64,000 nt of DNA from Verrucomicrobiaceae bacterium E54 (lineage in GTDB: Bacteria > Verrucomicrobiota > Verrucomicrobiia > Verrucomicrobiales > Akkermansiaceae). Made by a program: the position numbers and the translations under genes. This document shows positions 28,943 through 37,789 of this stretch, one piece after another. How positions within the stretch are numbered: the stretch's first letter is position 1; every line of letters starts with the position of its first letter. Below the pieces are notes generated by a model. The model searched no databases. It saw nothing but the letters and a program-made list of their open reading frames with translations, and had not been told where the DNA came from. The stretch is from positions 53,800-117,799 of the forward strand of contig JAKZES010000011.1 of assembly GCA_022548915.1 (NCBI GenBank). Reading direction: 5' to 3'.

Positions 28943-29985
28943 AGAGCTGGATCACCGCCGCATTGTTAGGGATCGGATCGCTGTCCGCGCAGGGTCCGGC
29001 CGACCCGGTCTTCGCCGAATGGCGGGAGCGGGTGGACCCGGCGGTCGAGCGCGCGCTCGATGCGCTGGCCCGCGCTCAGAATGACGACGGTTCCTACCCG
29101 GGCAGCTACGGCGACTCCACCGGGATCCCGGCGCTGGCCGGGATGGCCTTCCTTTCGCGCGGCCACCTTCCGACCGAGGGACCCTATGCCGAGGCCATCA
29201 ATCGCAGCATCGATTTCGTCCTCGCGAACCAGAAGCCCACCGGCCTGCTGGAGAAGGGCAAGGCCGGCGCCGGCCCGATGTATGCGCACAACATCGCGAC
29301 GCTGTTCCTTTCCGAGGTGAGTGGCATGGTCGATCCGGAACGGCAGGCGCGGATCGCTGAAGTGCTGCCGAAGGCGCTCGGCGTGATCTATCAGGCCCAG
29401 CAGATTCGGAAAGACGAGTGGAACCAGGGCGGTTGGCGCTACCACCCGGGATCGAGCGACAGCGACACCTCGTGCAGCGGCTGGGCGCTGATGGCGCTGC
29501 GTTCCGCCAAGCTCAACGGCGCGGCGGTGCCCGACAAGGCGATCGAGGATGCAGTGGCCTACCTCGAGCGCCATCAGGACCCGAACACCGGCACCTTCGG
29601 CTACACCGACCAAAACAAGAACGCGATCACGCTCACCGGCATGGGGTTGCTGTGCCTCGAACTGTGTGGTCGTCATGGTGACGAGCGGACGATCAAGGCG
29701 GGCGACTACGTGATGAAGACCTACCGCGGCCTGCCCAATGCCAAGCACGGCACCTACGGGCTCTACTACAACGCCCAGGGCCTGTTCCAGCTCGGGGGGC
29801 GCTACTGGTCGGAGTTCGCGCCGTGGATGTATGAAACCTACCTCACCCGCCAGAATGCGGACGGCTTTTTCCAGCACAAGGAGGTCAGCCCGGTCTACAG
29901 CACCAGCATGATCGTCCTCGCCTTCACCGTCCCCTACCGCCAGCTGCCCATCTATCAGCGCGACGAGACGGTGGACGAGGAGTGA
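28939..29985 (+). CDS. Secreted prenyltransferase/squalene-cyclase-fold protein
   Basis: 348 residues with a signal peptide (MKSWITAALLGIGSLSAQG). Repeats of the alpha/alpha toroid are visible: ALDALARAQNDDGSYPGSYG, WNQGGWRYHPGSSDSDTSCSG and HQDPNTGTFGYTDQNKN, each with the Q-x-x-D/G-G-x-(W/F)-x pattern of terpenoid cyclases and prenyltransferases. The cyclase DxDD motif and prenyltransferase zinc ligands are not seen, so it is likely a binding or scaffold toroid, not an enzyme on isoprenoids. As the last gene of the moxR operon it overlaps the coiled-coil gene by 4 bases and is probably its periplasmic partner. Confidence 0.85.
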   Translation: MKSWITAALLGIGSLSAQGPADPVFAEWRERVDPAVERALDALARAQNDDGSYPGSYGDSTGIPALAGMAFLSRGHLPTEGPYAEAINRSIDFVLANQKPTGLLEKGKAGAGPMYAHNIATLFLSEVSGMVDPERQARIAEVLPKALGVIYQAQQIRKDEWNQGGWRYHPGSSDSDTSCSGWALMALRSAKLNGAAVPDKAIEDAVAYLERHQDPNTGTFGYTDQNKNAITLTGMGLLCLELCGRHGDERTIKAGDYVMKTYRGLPNAKHGTYGLYYNAQGLFQLGGRYWSEFAPWMYETYLTRQNADGFFQHKEVSPVYSTSMIVLAFTVPYRQLPIYQRDETVDEE

Positions 29986-30333
29986 TGCGAACGCTTCGGA
30001 TGGTCCGGACCAGGCCGAGCCGATTTTCAAGGGTGGGCGGAGCTGAGGGGAGCTGGTCCAAGGTCGAAAGGTACAAGGTCGAAAGTCCGCTGGTTCGGGC
30101 GTTCGCAGGCAGACAACCCGCAGAGCCTGTGGATGTTCGACATTCAAGCCTTCGAGCTTCGCGATCGCCCTTCCTGACCCAATGGACCGCGCTGCACCGC
30201 ATGAAATGGTGATTGATGCGCGTGATTTGATCCAATTGGCGATGCCCCTTGCCCTGTCTCCATGGGCGCGGGTTACAATCTCCCAATGTCGAGTGGTGGC
30301 TTGTGAACGGCAAGCCACCGGCTTGTTCATCGG
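29986..30333. other. 348-base gene-free region before the hydrogenase operon
   Basis: No gene is supported here. The region holds the palindrome tggtccggacca (30001-30012), a 12-base direct repeat caaggtcgaaag (30059-30070 and 30074-30085), a weak promoter-like pair (ttgccc at 30249 and tacaat at 30274, spaced 19) and a hairpin just ahead of the hydrogenase start (listed separately). The hydrogenase promoter is expected here, but I cannot place it firmly. Confidence 0.55.
30295..30319 (+). promoter_or_regulatory. Hairpin just upstream of the hydrogenase operon
   Basis: A perfect 9-bp stem (ggtggcttg at 30295-30303, caagccacc at 30311-30319) with a 7-base loop ends 14 bases before the hybO ATG. 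It lacks a T tract, so it is not a normal terminator. It could affect ribosome access to hybO or be a protein-binding palindrome. The role is not known. Confidence 0.45.
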
Positions 30334-31476
30334 ATGAAAACGACATCGAGGCTCGCTGAAAACCTGCCGCGCCGGGACTTCATCAAGGCCTGTGTGAAAG
30401 CCACGGCCCTGATGGGATTGCCGGCAAGCCTGAGTTCGCGAGTGGAAGCCGCCGCGCAGACCGCCGCGCGGCCCACGGTGATCTGGCTGCATTTCCAGGA
30501 ATGCACCGGATGTTCGGAGTCGGTGTTGCGCTCGAGTCATCCAAGCGTGTCCGAGCTCGTTCTCGATCTGATCTCGCTGGACTACCATGAGACGCTGATG
30601 GCCGGAGCCGGGCTGCAGGCCGAGGAGGCCCTGCACGCCTCGATGGAGGCGAACCGGGGCAAGTATTTCCTGGTGGTCGAAGGGGCGGTGCCGACCGCGA
30701 TGGACGGCATCTTCTGCATGATCGGGGGCAAGACGGCGCTGGCCTCGCTGCGCGAGGTGGCCGAGGGCGCGGCGGCCATCCTCTGCATCGGCACCTGCTC
30801 GAGTTTCGGCGGCATTCAGGCGGCACCACCGAATCCGACCGGTGCCAGGGGGGTGTCCGAGATCCTCCCCGACAAGGCGATCATCAACATCCCCGGTTGT
30901 CCGCCCAGCCCCTACAACTTCCTCTCGACCATCCTCTATTATCTCACCTTCAACCGCTTTCCTGAACTGGACGCGCTGCGTCGGCCGAAGTTCGCCTACG
31001 GGCGCCGGATCCACGAGCACTGCGAGCGGCGACCGCATTTCGACGCGGGGCGCTTCGCCTCGGAGTACGGGGATGAGGGCCATGCCGCCGGCTACTGTCT
31101 CTACAAGCTCGGTTGCAAGGGGCCGGTCACTTATGCCAATTGCTCGGTCCAGCGCTTCAACGACGCCGGCGTCTGGCCGGTCTCGATCGGGCACCCCTGC
31201 ATCGGCTGCACCGAACCGGACGTGATGTTTCACCAGACGGTGGCCCAGAAGGCGCAGATCGAGGACCCCACGCCATTCGCAGGATTTCCTTCCACCGAGC
31301 CCACGCCCAAGGGCAGCGGACCCGATCCGCTGACCGTCGGCGTGCTCGGCCTGTTCGCCGGAGCGGGGATCGGGGCGGGGGCCATGCTGGCCCGCAAGCT
31401 GCCGAACCGCCTCGACCCGGAGCAGCAGGCCGAACCGCACCCCACAACGAAATCGGACGATGCAGACGAGACGTAG
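30334..31476 (+). CDS. hybO: NiFe hydrogenase small subunit (Hyb type)
   Basis: 380 residues. The Tat signal RRDFIKACVK shows export as a folded complex. Iron-sulphur ligands are at ECTGCSE and GTCSSFGG and NIPGCPPSPYNF (proximal cluster), then a His/Cys set ending NCSVQRFND and HPCIGCTEPD (distal and medial clusters). The proximal site has CTGC and lacks the two extra cysteines of oxygen-tolerant enzymes, so a standard 4-Cys cluster is expected. A C-terminal helix (LTVGVLGLFAGAGIGAGAML) anchors it to the membrane. With the large subunit it oxidises H2. It overlaps hybA by 17 bases. Gene order O-A-B-C-D matches the E. coli hydrogenase-2 operon. Confidence 0.93.
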   Translation: MKTTSRLAENLPRRDFIKACVKATALMGLPASLSSRVEAAAQTAARPTVIWLHFQECTGCSESVLRSSHPSVSELVLDLISLDYHETLMAGAGLQAEEALHASMEANRGKYFLVVEGAVPTAMDGIFCMIGGKTALASLREVAEGAAAILCIGTCSSFGGIQAAPPNPTGARGVSEILPDKAIINIPGCPPSPYNFLSTILYYLTFNRFPELDALRRPKFAYGRRIHEHCERRPHFDAGRFASEYGDEGHAAGYCLYKLGCKGPVTYANCSVQRFNDAGVWPVSIGHPCIGCTEPDVMFHQTVAQKAQIEDPTPFAGFPSTEPTPKGSGPDPLTVGVLGLFAGAGIGAGAMLARKLPNRLDPEQQAEPHPTTKSDDADET

Positions 31477-32401
31477 TTTCTTCAAGACGCTCGGCGCCAC
31501 CGGAACCGGGTTCGTGGGAGCCACCACGAGCGCCTCCGCCTCCTCGACACCCGAGGCCGACAACAGCCAGTTGGCGATGCTTTACGACGCCACCCGGTGC
31601 ATCGGGTGCAAAGCCTGCATGGCCGCCTGCAAACGGGTCAACACCCGCGCCGGTGCCCTCGAGGTCGAGCAGGCGGCGTTCGACGAAGACGCCCTGTGGG
31701 ACGCCCCCGCCGAGTTGTCGGGCAAGTCTCGGACGATCATCAAGCTGCATCGCGACGAAGAGGAGTGGTCCTTCGTCAAGCAGTCGTGCATGCACTGCCA
31801 GAAGCCTTCCTGCGTTTCCGCGTGTCCGGTGAAGGCGATGCACAAGGACCCGGTCACCGGGATCGTCCAGTACAGCCGGGACACCTGCATCGGCTGCCGC
31901 TACTGCCAGATCGCCTGCCCCTTTAACATTCCGAAGTTCCAGTGGGACAAGAACAACCCGCAGATCGTCAAGTGCGACATGTGCATCAGTACCAATCTCA
32001 GGGACAAGGGGACCACCGCCTGCGCCGAAGCCTGTTCCGCTGGCGCGATCCTCTTCGGCCGACGCGGTGACCTGCTCAAGGAGGCCCACCGCCGGATCGA
32101 GCGGAAGCCCTCCCGCTACTACCCGAAGGTGTACGGGGAGCACGAGATCGGCGGCACCAACCATCTCTACATCGCCGGACTTCCCTTCGAGAAGATCGGC
32201 CTGCCCACGCTCGGGACCGAGGCCCCGGCCACTGCTTCCGAGGAGATCCAGCACACGATCTACAAGGGCTTCTTCGCCCCGGTGGCCCTGTATGCCGGAC
32301 TCTGCGCGGTCGCGGTCCGGAACATGCGGCGGAACGGCAACGGAGATCCGGAGCCATCCGGCGAAGACCCGGGGGCTGCGGACGAATCTGCGAAACGATG
32401 A
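31460..32401 (+). CDS. hybA: Hydrogenase-2 type Fe-S electron-transfer subunit
   Basis: 313 residues with a Tat motif (TRRSFFKTLGATG). Four groups of ferredoxin-type cysteines follow: RCIGCKACMAACKR, SCMHCQKPSCVSACPVKA, DTCIGCRYCQIACPF and KCDMC...ACAEAC. This is the DmsB/HybA type 4x[4Fe-4S] protein passing electrons between hydrogenase and the NrfD-like anchor. A C-terminal helix (FFAPVALYAGLCAVAVRN) tethers it to the membrane, as in HybA. It overlaps hybO (17 bases) and hybB (4 bases). Confidence 0.93.
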   Translation: MQTRRSFFKTLGATGTGFVGATTSASASSTPEADNSQLAMLYDATRCIGCKACMAACKRVNTRAGALEVEQAAFDEDALWDAPAELSGKSRTIIKLHRDEEEWSFVKQSCMHCQKPSCVSACPVKAMHKDPVTGIVQYSRDTCIGCRYCQIACPFNIPKFQWDKNNPQIVKCDMCISTNLRDKGTTACAEACSAGAILFGRRGDLLKEAHRRIERKPSRYYPKVYGEHEIGGTNHLYIAGLPFEKIGLPTLGTEAPATASEEIQHTIYKGFFAPVALYAGLCAVAVRNMRRNGNGDPEPSGEDPGAADESAKR

Positions 32402-33681
32402 GCCACCACGAATACCAGAAAGTCGAGGGCAGGATCTTCAGCCGGTCCTTCTTCATCCTTCTGACCTTCGTGCTCATTGGGATGTCCCTGATCGTCGTGC
32501 GCTTCGTCAAGGGCATCGGCGCGGTGTCGAACATGAACGACGGTTACCCGTGGGGGATCTGGATCGCCTACGACGTCGCCACCGGAACCGCCATCGCCTG
32601 CGGCGGCTACGCGGTGGCGATCCTGGTCTACATCCGCAACCACATGCGCTATCACCCGCTGATGCGGTCGTGCATCCTGACCAGCCTGTTCGGCTACGGC
32701 CTGGCGGGGTTTTCGGTGATGGTCGATCTCGGGCGGCCCTGGAATGCCTACAACTTCTTCCTGCCCTCGAAGTGGCAGTTCAACTCGGTGATGTTCGAGG
32801 TGGCCTTGTGCGTGATGGCCTACTCGATGGTGCTGCTCATCGAGTTCCTGCCGGCGATCCTCTACAGCCTGGAGAAGAGCAAGTGGGTGCGTTTCCGCCG
32901 GTTCATGGACTGGCTTCACCCCCGCCTGGTGCCGGACAAGAAGGCGGTGCTCGACAAGATCGAGAGGGTGCAGGCGGGTGCCGGATGGCTGCGGCCCCGG
33001 CTCGAGAAGATCCTCATCTTCATCATCGTGCTCGGGATCACCCTGCCGACCATGCACCAGTCCTCGCTCGGCTCGATGCTGCTGATCGCCCCGACCAAGC
33101 TGCACCCGCTGTGGCACACGCCCATGCTTCCGCTGCTGTTCCTGATCAACGCGATTTTCATGGGGTACTCGATCGTGATCTTTGAATCGATCATCTCGTC
33201 GTATTCGTTCAACCGCCCGTACGAGTCGCGGGAAATCGCCGGCGTGTCGCGGGTGATCCCCGGATTCACCGTGGTATGGATGCTGGTTGTCTTCGGCGAC
33301 CTGGCCTACCGCGGCCAGTTGGGCGCCGCGTTCTCGATGGATCACCTGTCCCTGTGGTTCCTCGCGCAGATGGTGCTGGTCGGAACGGGTTCCTTCCTGC
33401 TCCTCGGCGCCCGGGGTCCCTCGTCGCCGCGCCGCTCACCGCGGCGGCTGTTCATTTCCGCGGCCCTGATCCTCGTCGGCGGCGCGGTCTATCGTTTCAA
33501 CGTCTACCTGATCGGCTTCGACCCCGGACAGGGATGGAGCTACTTCCCATCGCTGGCGGAGATCATGATCACCGTTGGCATCGTCTCCCTCGAGCTGTTG
33601 GGCTACCTGGTGCTGGTGAAGATGGTCCCGGTCCTGCCCAAGGCCCACGGCGCGCCGCCGCTCCAAACCCAGAACGCCTGA
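32398..33681 (+). CDS. hybB: Hydrogenase membrane anchor, NrfD/HybB family
   Basis: 427 residues, largely hydrophobic with about ten transmembrane helices. Family marks include NDGYPWGIWIAYDVATGTA and RPWNAYNFFLPSKWQFNSV. HybB reduces quinone with electrons from HybA and is thought to couple this to the proton gradient. It starts by ATGA overlap with hybA, and ends 9 bases before the large subunit gene. Confidence 0.93.
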   Translation: MSHHEYQKVEGRIFSRSFFILLTFVLIGMSLIVVRFVKGIGAVSNMNDGYPWGIWIAYDVATGTAIACGGYAVAILVYIRNHMRYHPLMRSCILTSLFGYGLAGFSVMVDLGRPWNAYNFFLPSKWQFNSVMFEVALCVMAYSMVLLIEFLPAILYSLEKSKWVRFRRFMDWLHPRLVPDKKAVLDKIERVQAGAGWLRPRLEKILIFIIVLGITLPTMHQSSLGSMLLIAPTKLHPLWHTPMLPLLFLINAIFMGYSIVIFESIISSYSFNRPYESREIAGVSRVIPGFTVVWMLVVFGDLAYRGQLGAAFSMDHLSLWFLAQMVLVGTGSFLLLGARGPSSPRRSPRRLFISAALILVGGAVYRFNVYLIGFDPGQGWSYFPSLAEIMITVGIVSLELLGYLVLVKMVPVLPKAHGAPPLQTQNA

Positions 33682-33690
33682 TTCCCGCTT

Positions 33691-35376
33691 ATGTCCACCC
33701 GCACCATCACCCTGGACCCGGTCACACGCATCGAGGGCCACCTTCGAATGGACGTCGAGGTCGGTGACGGCTCGGTCGCCAAGGCCTGGACGTCGGCCCA
33801 GATGTGGCGCGGCATCGAGGTCATCCTCAAGGGCCGGCCACCGGAGGACGCGTGGACCCTGGCCCAGCGGTTCTGCGGGGTCTGCACCACGGTGCACGCG
33901 ATTTGCTCGATCCGCGCGGTCGAGCACGCGCTGCATGCCGAGGTGCCGCCGAATGCCCAGTTCATCCGCAACATGATGATCGCCCAGCACTCGGTGCAGG
34001 ATCACATCGTGCATTTCTACCACCTCTCCGCGCTCGACTGGGTGGACATCACCTCGGCCCTCAAGGCGGACCCCGCGGCGACCGCGAAGATCGCGCAGTC
34101 GATCTCCGACTGGCCGGGAAACAGCGTCACGGAATTCAAGGGGGTCAGGGAAAGGCTCCAGCGCTTCGTCGACAGCGGGCAGCTCGGCCTTTTCTCGAGC
34201 GGCTACTGGGGGCATCCGGCGATGGAACTGCCGCCGGAGGTCAACCTGCTGGCCGTGGCCCACTATCTCAAGGCCTTCGACTACCAGCGCAAGGCGGCCG
34301 AGGCGGTCGCCCTCCTCGGCGGCAAGAACCCGCACATCCAGAACCTGGTCGTCGGCGGCGTCGCCACCGCGATCAACACCGATCACATGGCCGCGCTCAA
34401 CGTCGAGCGCCTCGCCTACCTGCGCAAGCTGATGGTCGAGACCCGCGACTTCGTCCGCAAGGTCTACTACCCGGACCTGCTCGCGATCGCCGGTGCCTAC
34501 AAGGGCTGGTTCGGGATCGGTCGGGGCGTGACGAACTACCTCGCGGTGCCGGAATTCCCCGAGGACTCGAAGGGCGTCGAGTTCGCGCTGGGCGGCGGCA
34601 CGATCGACGGTGCCGACATGGCGACCTTCCGCCCGATCACCGACCACCGCGACCCGCAACTGATCGAGGGTGTCCAGGAGTCGGTTGCCCACGCCTGGTA
34701 CGAGGGTTCGGATCCGCGCCACCCGTGGCAGGGCGAGACGAAGCCCAACTACACCGGCTTCGAGGCCGAGGGCCGCTACACCTGGTGCAAGGCACCGCGG
34801 CTCGATGGAAAGCCCGTCCAGGTCGGTCCGCTCGCCCAGGTGCTGGTGAGTTATGCCAACGACAACCCGAGGGTGAAACCCATGGTCGACGAGGCGAACG
34901 CCGGACTCGGCCTCACGCTCGACGATTATCATTCGACGATGGGGCGGATGCTCGCGCGGGGAATGCGCGCCTGCCTCATGGCCGACCTTTCGATCGACTA
35001 CCTCGACAAGCTGACCTCCAACATCGCCTCCGGCGACCAGACCTACGCCAACCCGACCCACATCCCGGATGGTGAGTGGCGGGGCGTCGGCTTCCACGAG
35101 GCCCCCCGGGGCACCTTGTCGCACTGGATCGTCTTCAAGGACCGCAAGATCGAGAACTACCAGGCGGTGGTGCCGACCACCTGGAACGCCTCGCCGCGCG
35201 ATGAAAAGGGGCAACCGGGGCCATACGAGGCATCGCTGGTCGGCACCCCGGTGGCCGAGCCCGAGAAGCCGCTCGAAGTCCTGCGCACCGTCCATTCCTT
35301 CGACCCCTGCATCGCCTGCGCCGTGCACGCCATCGACCCGGACGGCAGGGAAATCACCAAGGTGAGTGTCAAATGA
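33691..35376 (+). CDS. hybC: NiFe hydrogenase large subunit (Hyb type)
   Basis: 561 residues. The N-terminal active-site block is RFCGVCTTVHAICSIRAVEH and the C-terminal block DPCIACAVH; these two CxxC pairs bind the Ni-Fe(CN)2CO centre. The start DPVTRIEGHLRMDVEV is typical. The 15-residue tail after the last His (AIDPDGREITKVSVK) should be removed by the HybD-type protease after nickel insertion. hyp genes for cofactor assembly are not in this window and must be elsewhere if the enzyme works. Confidence 0.95.
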   Translation: MSTRTITLDPVTRIEGHLRMDVEVGDGSVAKAWTSAQMWRGIEVILKGRPPEDAWTLAQRFCGVCTTVHAICSIRAVEHALHAEVPPNAQFIRNMMIAQHSVQDHIVHFYHLSALDWVDITSALKADPAATAKIAQSISDWPGNSVTEFKGVRERLQRFVDSGQLGLFSSGYWGHPAMELPPEVNLLAVAHYLKAFDYQRKAAEAVALLGGKNPHIQNLVVGGVATAINTDHMAALNVERLAYLRKLMVETRDFVRKVYYPDLLAIAGAYKGWFGIGRGVTNYLAVPEFPEDSKGVEFALGGGTIDGADMATFRPITDHRDPQLIEGVQESVAHAWYEGSDPRHPWQGETKPNYTGFEAEGRYTWCKAPRLDGKPVQVGPLAQVLVSYANDNPRVKPMVDEANAGLGLTLDDYHSTMGRMLARGMRACLMADLSIDYLDKLTSNIASGDQTYANPTHIPDGEWRGVGFHEAPRGTLSHWIVFKDRKIENYQAVVPTTWNASPRDEKGQPGPYEASLVGTPVAEPEKPLEVLRTVHSFDPCIACAVHAIDPDGREITKVSVK

Positions 35377-35398
35377 ATCTAACAGGTGCAATGATTGA

Positions 35399-35520
35399 CC
35401 GCAGATTACGCAGATTAAGGTGATTTGAAGATAGGGAAGGAGTGACTTGTATTGTGATGACCCGATTTCGTTCATCTCATTGATTTCTGCGCAATCTGTC
35501 GTTCTCATTTCTGAATCTGG
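35399..35520. repeat. Inverted intergenic repeat between hybC and the hydrogenase protease gene
   Basis: The left part ccgcagattacgcagatta (35399-35417) and the right part around 35483-35498 (atttctgcgcaatctg) are imperfect inverted copies, 13 of 16 matching. The 'cgcagattacgcagatt' motif is, from memory, a widespread intergenic repeat of PVC genomes. The segment is AT-richer than flanking genes and falls in the only large gap of the hydrogenase operon. Confidence 0.6.
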
Positions 35521-35587
35521 GATAAACAGAGCTGGTGGCTGCGCAGCGGGGCGCCGATCAGGCTCCCGACACCCGCCCGCACCGCCC

Positions 35588-36076
35588 GTGAAAGTGAAAA
35601 CCCTCATTCTAGGCATCGGCAACCTGCTGCTCTCCGACGAGGGTTTCGGCGTGCATTTCGTGCGGCATCTTGAGGGGCACTACCTCTTTCCCGAAGACGT
35701 CGAGATCTTTGATGGCGGCACCCTCGGCTTGATGGCGACCCACAAGTACGAGGCCGCCGAGCGGGTCTATCTGGTCGACACCCTCGCGATCGACGGCGAG
35801 CCGGGCGAATGCCGGCGCTACGGGAAGGACCAGCTGCTTCACGGCAAGCTCCCGGTGAAACTGTCCCCCCACCAGGCCGGGGTGCAGGAGATGATGATGG
35901 TCAGTGAACTGCGCGGATGCGGGCCGCCCGAAGTGACGCTCCTCGGAGTGATTCCGGCGTCGTTCGAATCCAGCATCGAGCTCACCCCGCCGCTGCAGGA
36001 ACGCCTGCACCTGCTCGCCGGGGAGTTGGTCGAGGAACTTCGCTCCTCCGGGCATGCGGTTGAGGAAATCGAATGA
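35588..36076 (+). CDS. hybD: Hydrogenase maturation protease (HybD family)
   Basis: 162 residues from GTG 35588. LGIGNLLLSDEGFGVHFVRH carries the nickel-binding Glu, VYLVDTL the Asp and SPHQAGVQE the His of the HybD/HycI fold. The enzyme trims the C-terminal tail of HybC once nickel is in place. The frame is open back to 35447 but that part falls in the intergenic repeat and has no family match, so GTG 35588 (or 35594) is preferred. It lies 211 bases from hybC because of the repeat and is convergent with the next gene, 21 bases between stops. Confidence 0.9.
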   Translation: MKVKTLILGIGNLLLSDEGFGVHFVRHLEGHYLFPEDVEIFDGGTLGLMATHKYEAAERVYLVDTLAIDGEPGECRRYGKDQLLHGKLPVKLSPHQAGVQEMMMVSELRGCGPPEVTLLGVIPASFESSIELTPPLQERLHLLAGELVEELRSSGHAVEEIE

Positions 36077-36097
36077 ACGGCTCCATCTTCCCGGTCT

Positions 36098-37573
36098 TCA
36101 CGATGCCCAGCCTTCCGCTTGGAACTCGGGCGTCCCGGATGCCGTGTCGGAGTCGAGGCGAGCGCCGCGCATGGGGAGCGCCGCGCCGGAAGTCCCGGAG
36201 GGACGCCGGCACGCTTCTCCGGAAGGGTCGGCTGTGACCGGCCGGAACAAGGCCAGCGCGAGGAACAGGCCCAGCAGCGGGGTTGCCCAGATCAGGTAGT
36301 TGTTGTGAAAGGTCCCTGCGGCGAGGAAGGCGGCGGCGTGGGCGACCAGCAGGTAGGTGAGCGTTGCCCGCGGCGTCCAGGCCGCGCGCACGGTCCGCCA
36401 CAGGGTGAAGCCGATGAGCGCGATCCCGAAAGCCTTGACCACCGATGCCGCCCACGGAGCAAGGAAGTGAACGAGCGCCGTGCTGTCGGTCGAGCGGATG
36501 AAGTTGAAGGCGACGAGGTTGGCGAAAATTCCCTGGGGATCCCAGGCGAGGAAGGGGCCGAAGGTTGCGGCGAGGGCGGCCAACGCCGGCCACCAGTGAC
36601 GAGGCCGCAGCGCCAGCAGCAGCGGCAGGTAGAGGGCACCGGGGAAAAGTTTGGCCGCGATCGACAGCCCGATGAACAGCGCGGTGAGCCGCTCGCGACG
36701 ACCGAGAAAACAGAGCACGGCCAGCAGGCCGGCGAGGAGTGGCATCAGGTCGGTGGCCGAGAGATCGAGCGTGTTGTGGGCCAGGTGGGGCGGGAAGTGG
36801 ACGACGATCAGGGCGACCGCCCACGGCGCGCCCGGCTTCGGCCACCAGCGGCGGAGAATCGCGAGCATCGTCAGCACGATGCCGAGATACAGCATCAGGT
36901 GGACGACGTAGATGCCGGCGTGCCCGAAGAGAGCGACCGCCGGCGTGTAGAGGATGATCTGCAAGGGACCATACTTGTATCCGAGGCGGGACGAGAGGCT
37001 CCGCCATGCCGCCTCGGCCGCGGGATCTTCGCGGGGCGTCGGAATCATCTCCCAGGCGGTGGAGGGCGCTGTGCCCGACTCCAACGCCGCTTCGACCTGA
37101 TCGACGGCTTCGTCGGCGACCCCGGGTTCGAGCAGATCCTTGAGTTCGATCCGCAGCTCGGTGGTGTCGAGCGGGATCGCGCGGCCGTAGGGATTCACTC
37201 CCTGGTCGACGAGGTAGCGGGCGGCCCGGTAGCTGATCTGGCCCTGGTCCAGTTCGATCGATTCGGTCGCCGCGCTGCGCTGAATCGAGCGGCCGACGAC
37301 GGCGAGGTGGATCGCCACGCCGGCGCATGCCAGCACCAGCAGGAAAACGCCGAGGCGGCAGGGCTTTCCAACCCCGATTTCCCGCGGTGGCCGTTTCGTC
37401 GCCCACCAGGCCAGCGCCGCCAGGCCGGCGACCAGCCCGGCGCGGGCCGGTCCGTAGCCCCAGTCGAGGGGGAAGAACAAGCGGAGCAGCGCCCAGGTGC
37501 CTCCCGCCACGACCGCGACCCTCAAGTTCGGGCGAAGGCGCGGCTCCGTGGCATTCCGGTGGGACGAATTCAT
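36098..37573 (-). CDS. GT87-like polytopic membrane glycosyltransferase
   Basis: About 491 residues with roughly ten hydrophobic segments. The pattern NPYGRAIPLD after a first periplasmic loop, YKYGPLQIILYTPAVALFG, IAAKLFPGALYLPLLLALRP and TFHNNYLIWATPLLGLFLAL resembles GT87/DUF2029 mannosyltransferases that use polyprenyl-phosphate sugars. ATG 37573 is chosen; a GTG at 37615 would add 14 residues but overlaps a hairpin. It is divergent from the second DUF6288 gene. Substrate unknown. Confidence 0.7.
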   Translation of the reverse strand: MNSSHRNATEPRLRPNLRVAVVAGGTWALLRLFFPLDWGYGPARAGLVAGLAALAWWATKRPPREIGVGKPCRLGVFLLVLACAGVAIHLAVVGRSIQRSAATESIELDQGQISYRAARYLVDQGVNPYGRAIPLDTTELRIELKDLLEPGVADEAVDQVEAALESGTAPSTAWEMIPTPREDPAAEAAWRSLSSRLGYKYGPLQIILYTPAVALFGHAGIYVVHLMLYLGIVLTMLAILRRWWPKPGAPWAVALIVVHFPPHLAHNTLDLSATDLMPLLAGLLAVLCFLGRRERLTALFIGLSIAAKLFPGALYLPLLLALRPRHWWPALAALAATFGPFLAWDPQGIFANLVAFNFIRSTDSTALVHFLAPWAASVVKAFGIALIGFTLWRTVRAAWTPRATLTYLLVAHAAAFLAAGTFHNNYLIWATPLLGLFLALALFRPVTADPSGEACRRPSGTSGAALPMRGARLDSDTASGTPEFQAEGWAS

Positions 37574-37594
37574 CAGGTCGGGCTCGGTCGCGAA

Positions 37595-37621
37595 GCGGGA
37601 GTGGACGGCATCCACTCCCGC
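37595..37621. other. Perfect hairpin in the divergent GT87-like / DUF6288 promoter region
   Basis: An 11-bp perfect stem (gcgggagtgga at 37595-37605, tccactcccgc at 37611-37621) with a 5-base loop. It lies 22 bases upstream of the GT87-like ATG. With no T tract and a position in a divergent intergenic region, an operator or 5'-UTR hairpin is more likely than a terminator. Confidence 0.45.
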
Positions 37622-37789
37622 GCTTCAACCACCGATTCGGGTCCGGTCCCGGACGATTTCAATGAGGCAGACGTCGACGCACGGTTTAGCCTGTAGGCAC
37701 CGGGTTCCATCGGCTACCCTTGGCCCGAGGCCGAAGCGCGACTCCCGGGGTTTTCGCCCGGTGGCGCCGCAGGCCGCTTGCCCACACTC

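Noticed and set aside
30236..30255. Sigma-54 type promoter (TGGC...TTGC) before the hydrogenase
   Set aside because: The GG-GC spacing is 11 bases, one more than the consensus 10, and sigma-54 promoters are strict about this.
35447..35587. Extended N-terminus for the hydrogenase protease
   Set aside because: The added residues come from the intergenic repeat and do not resemble HybD; GTG 35588 gives the family start.
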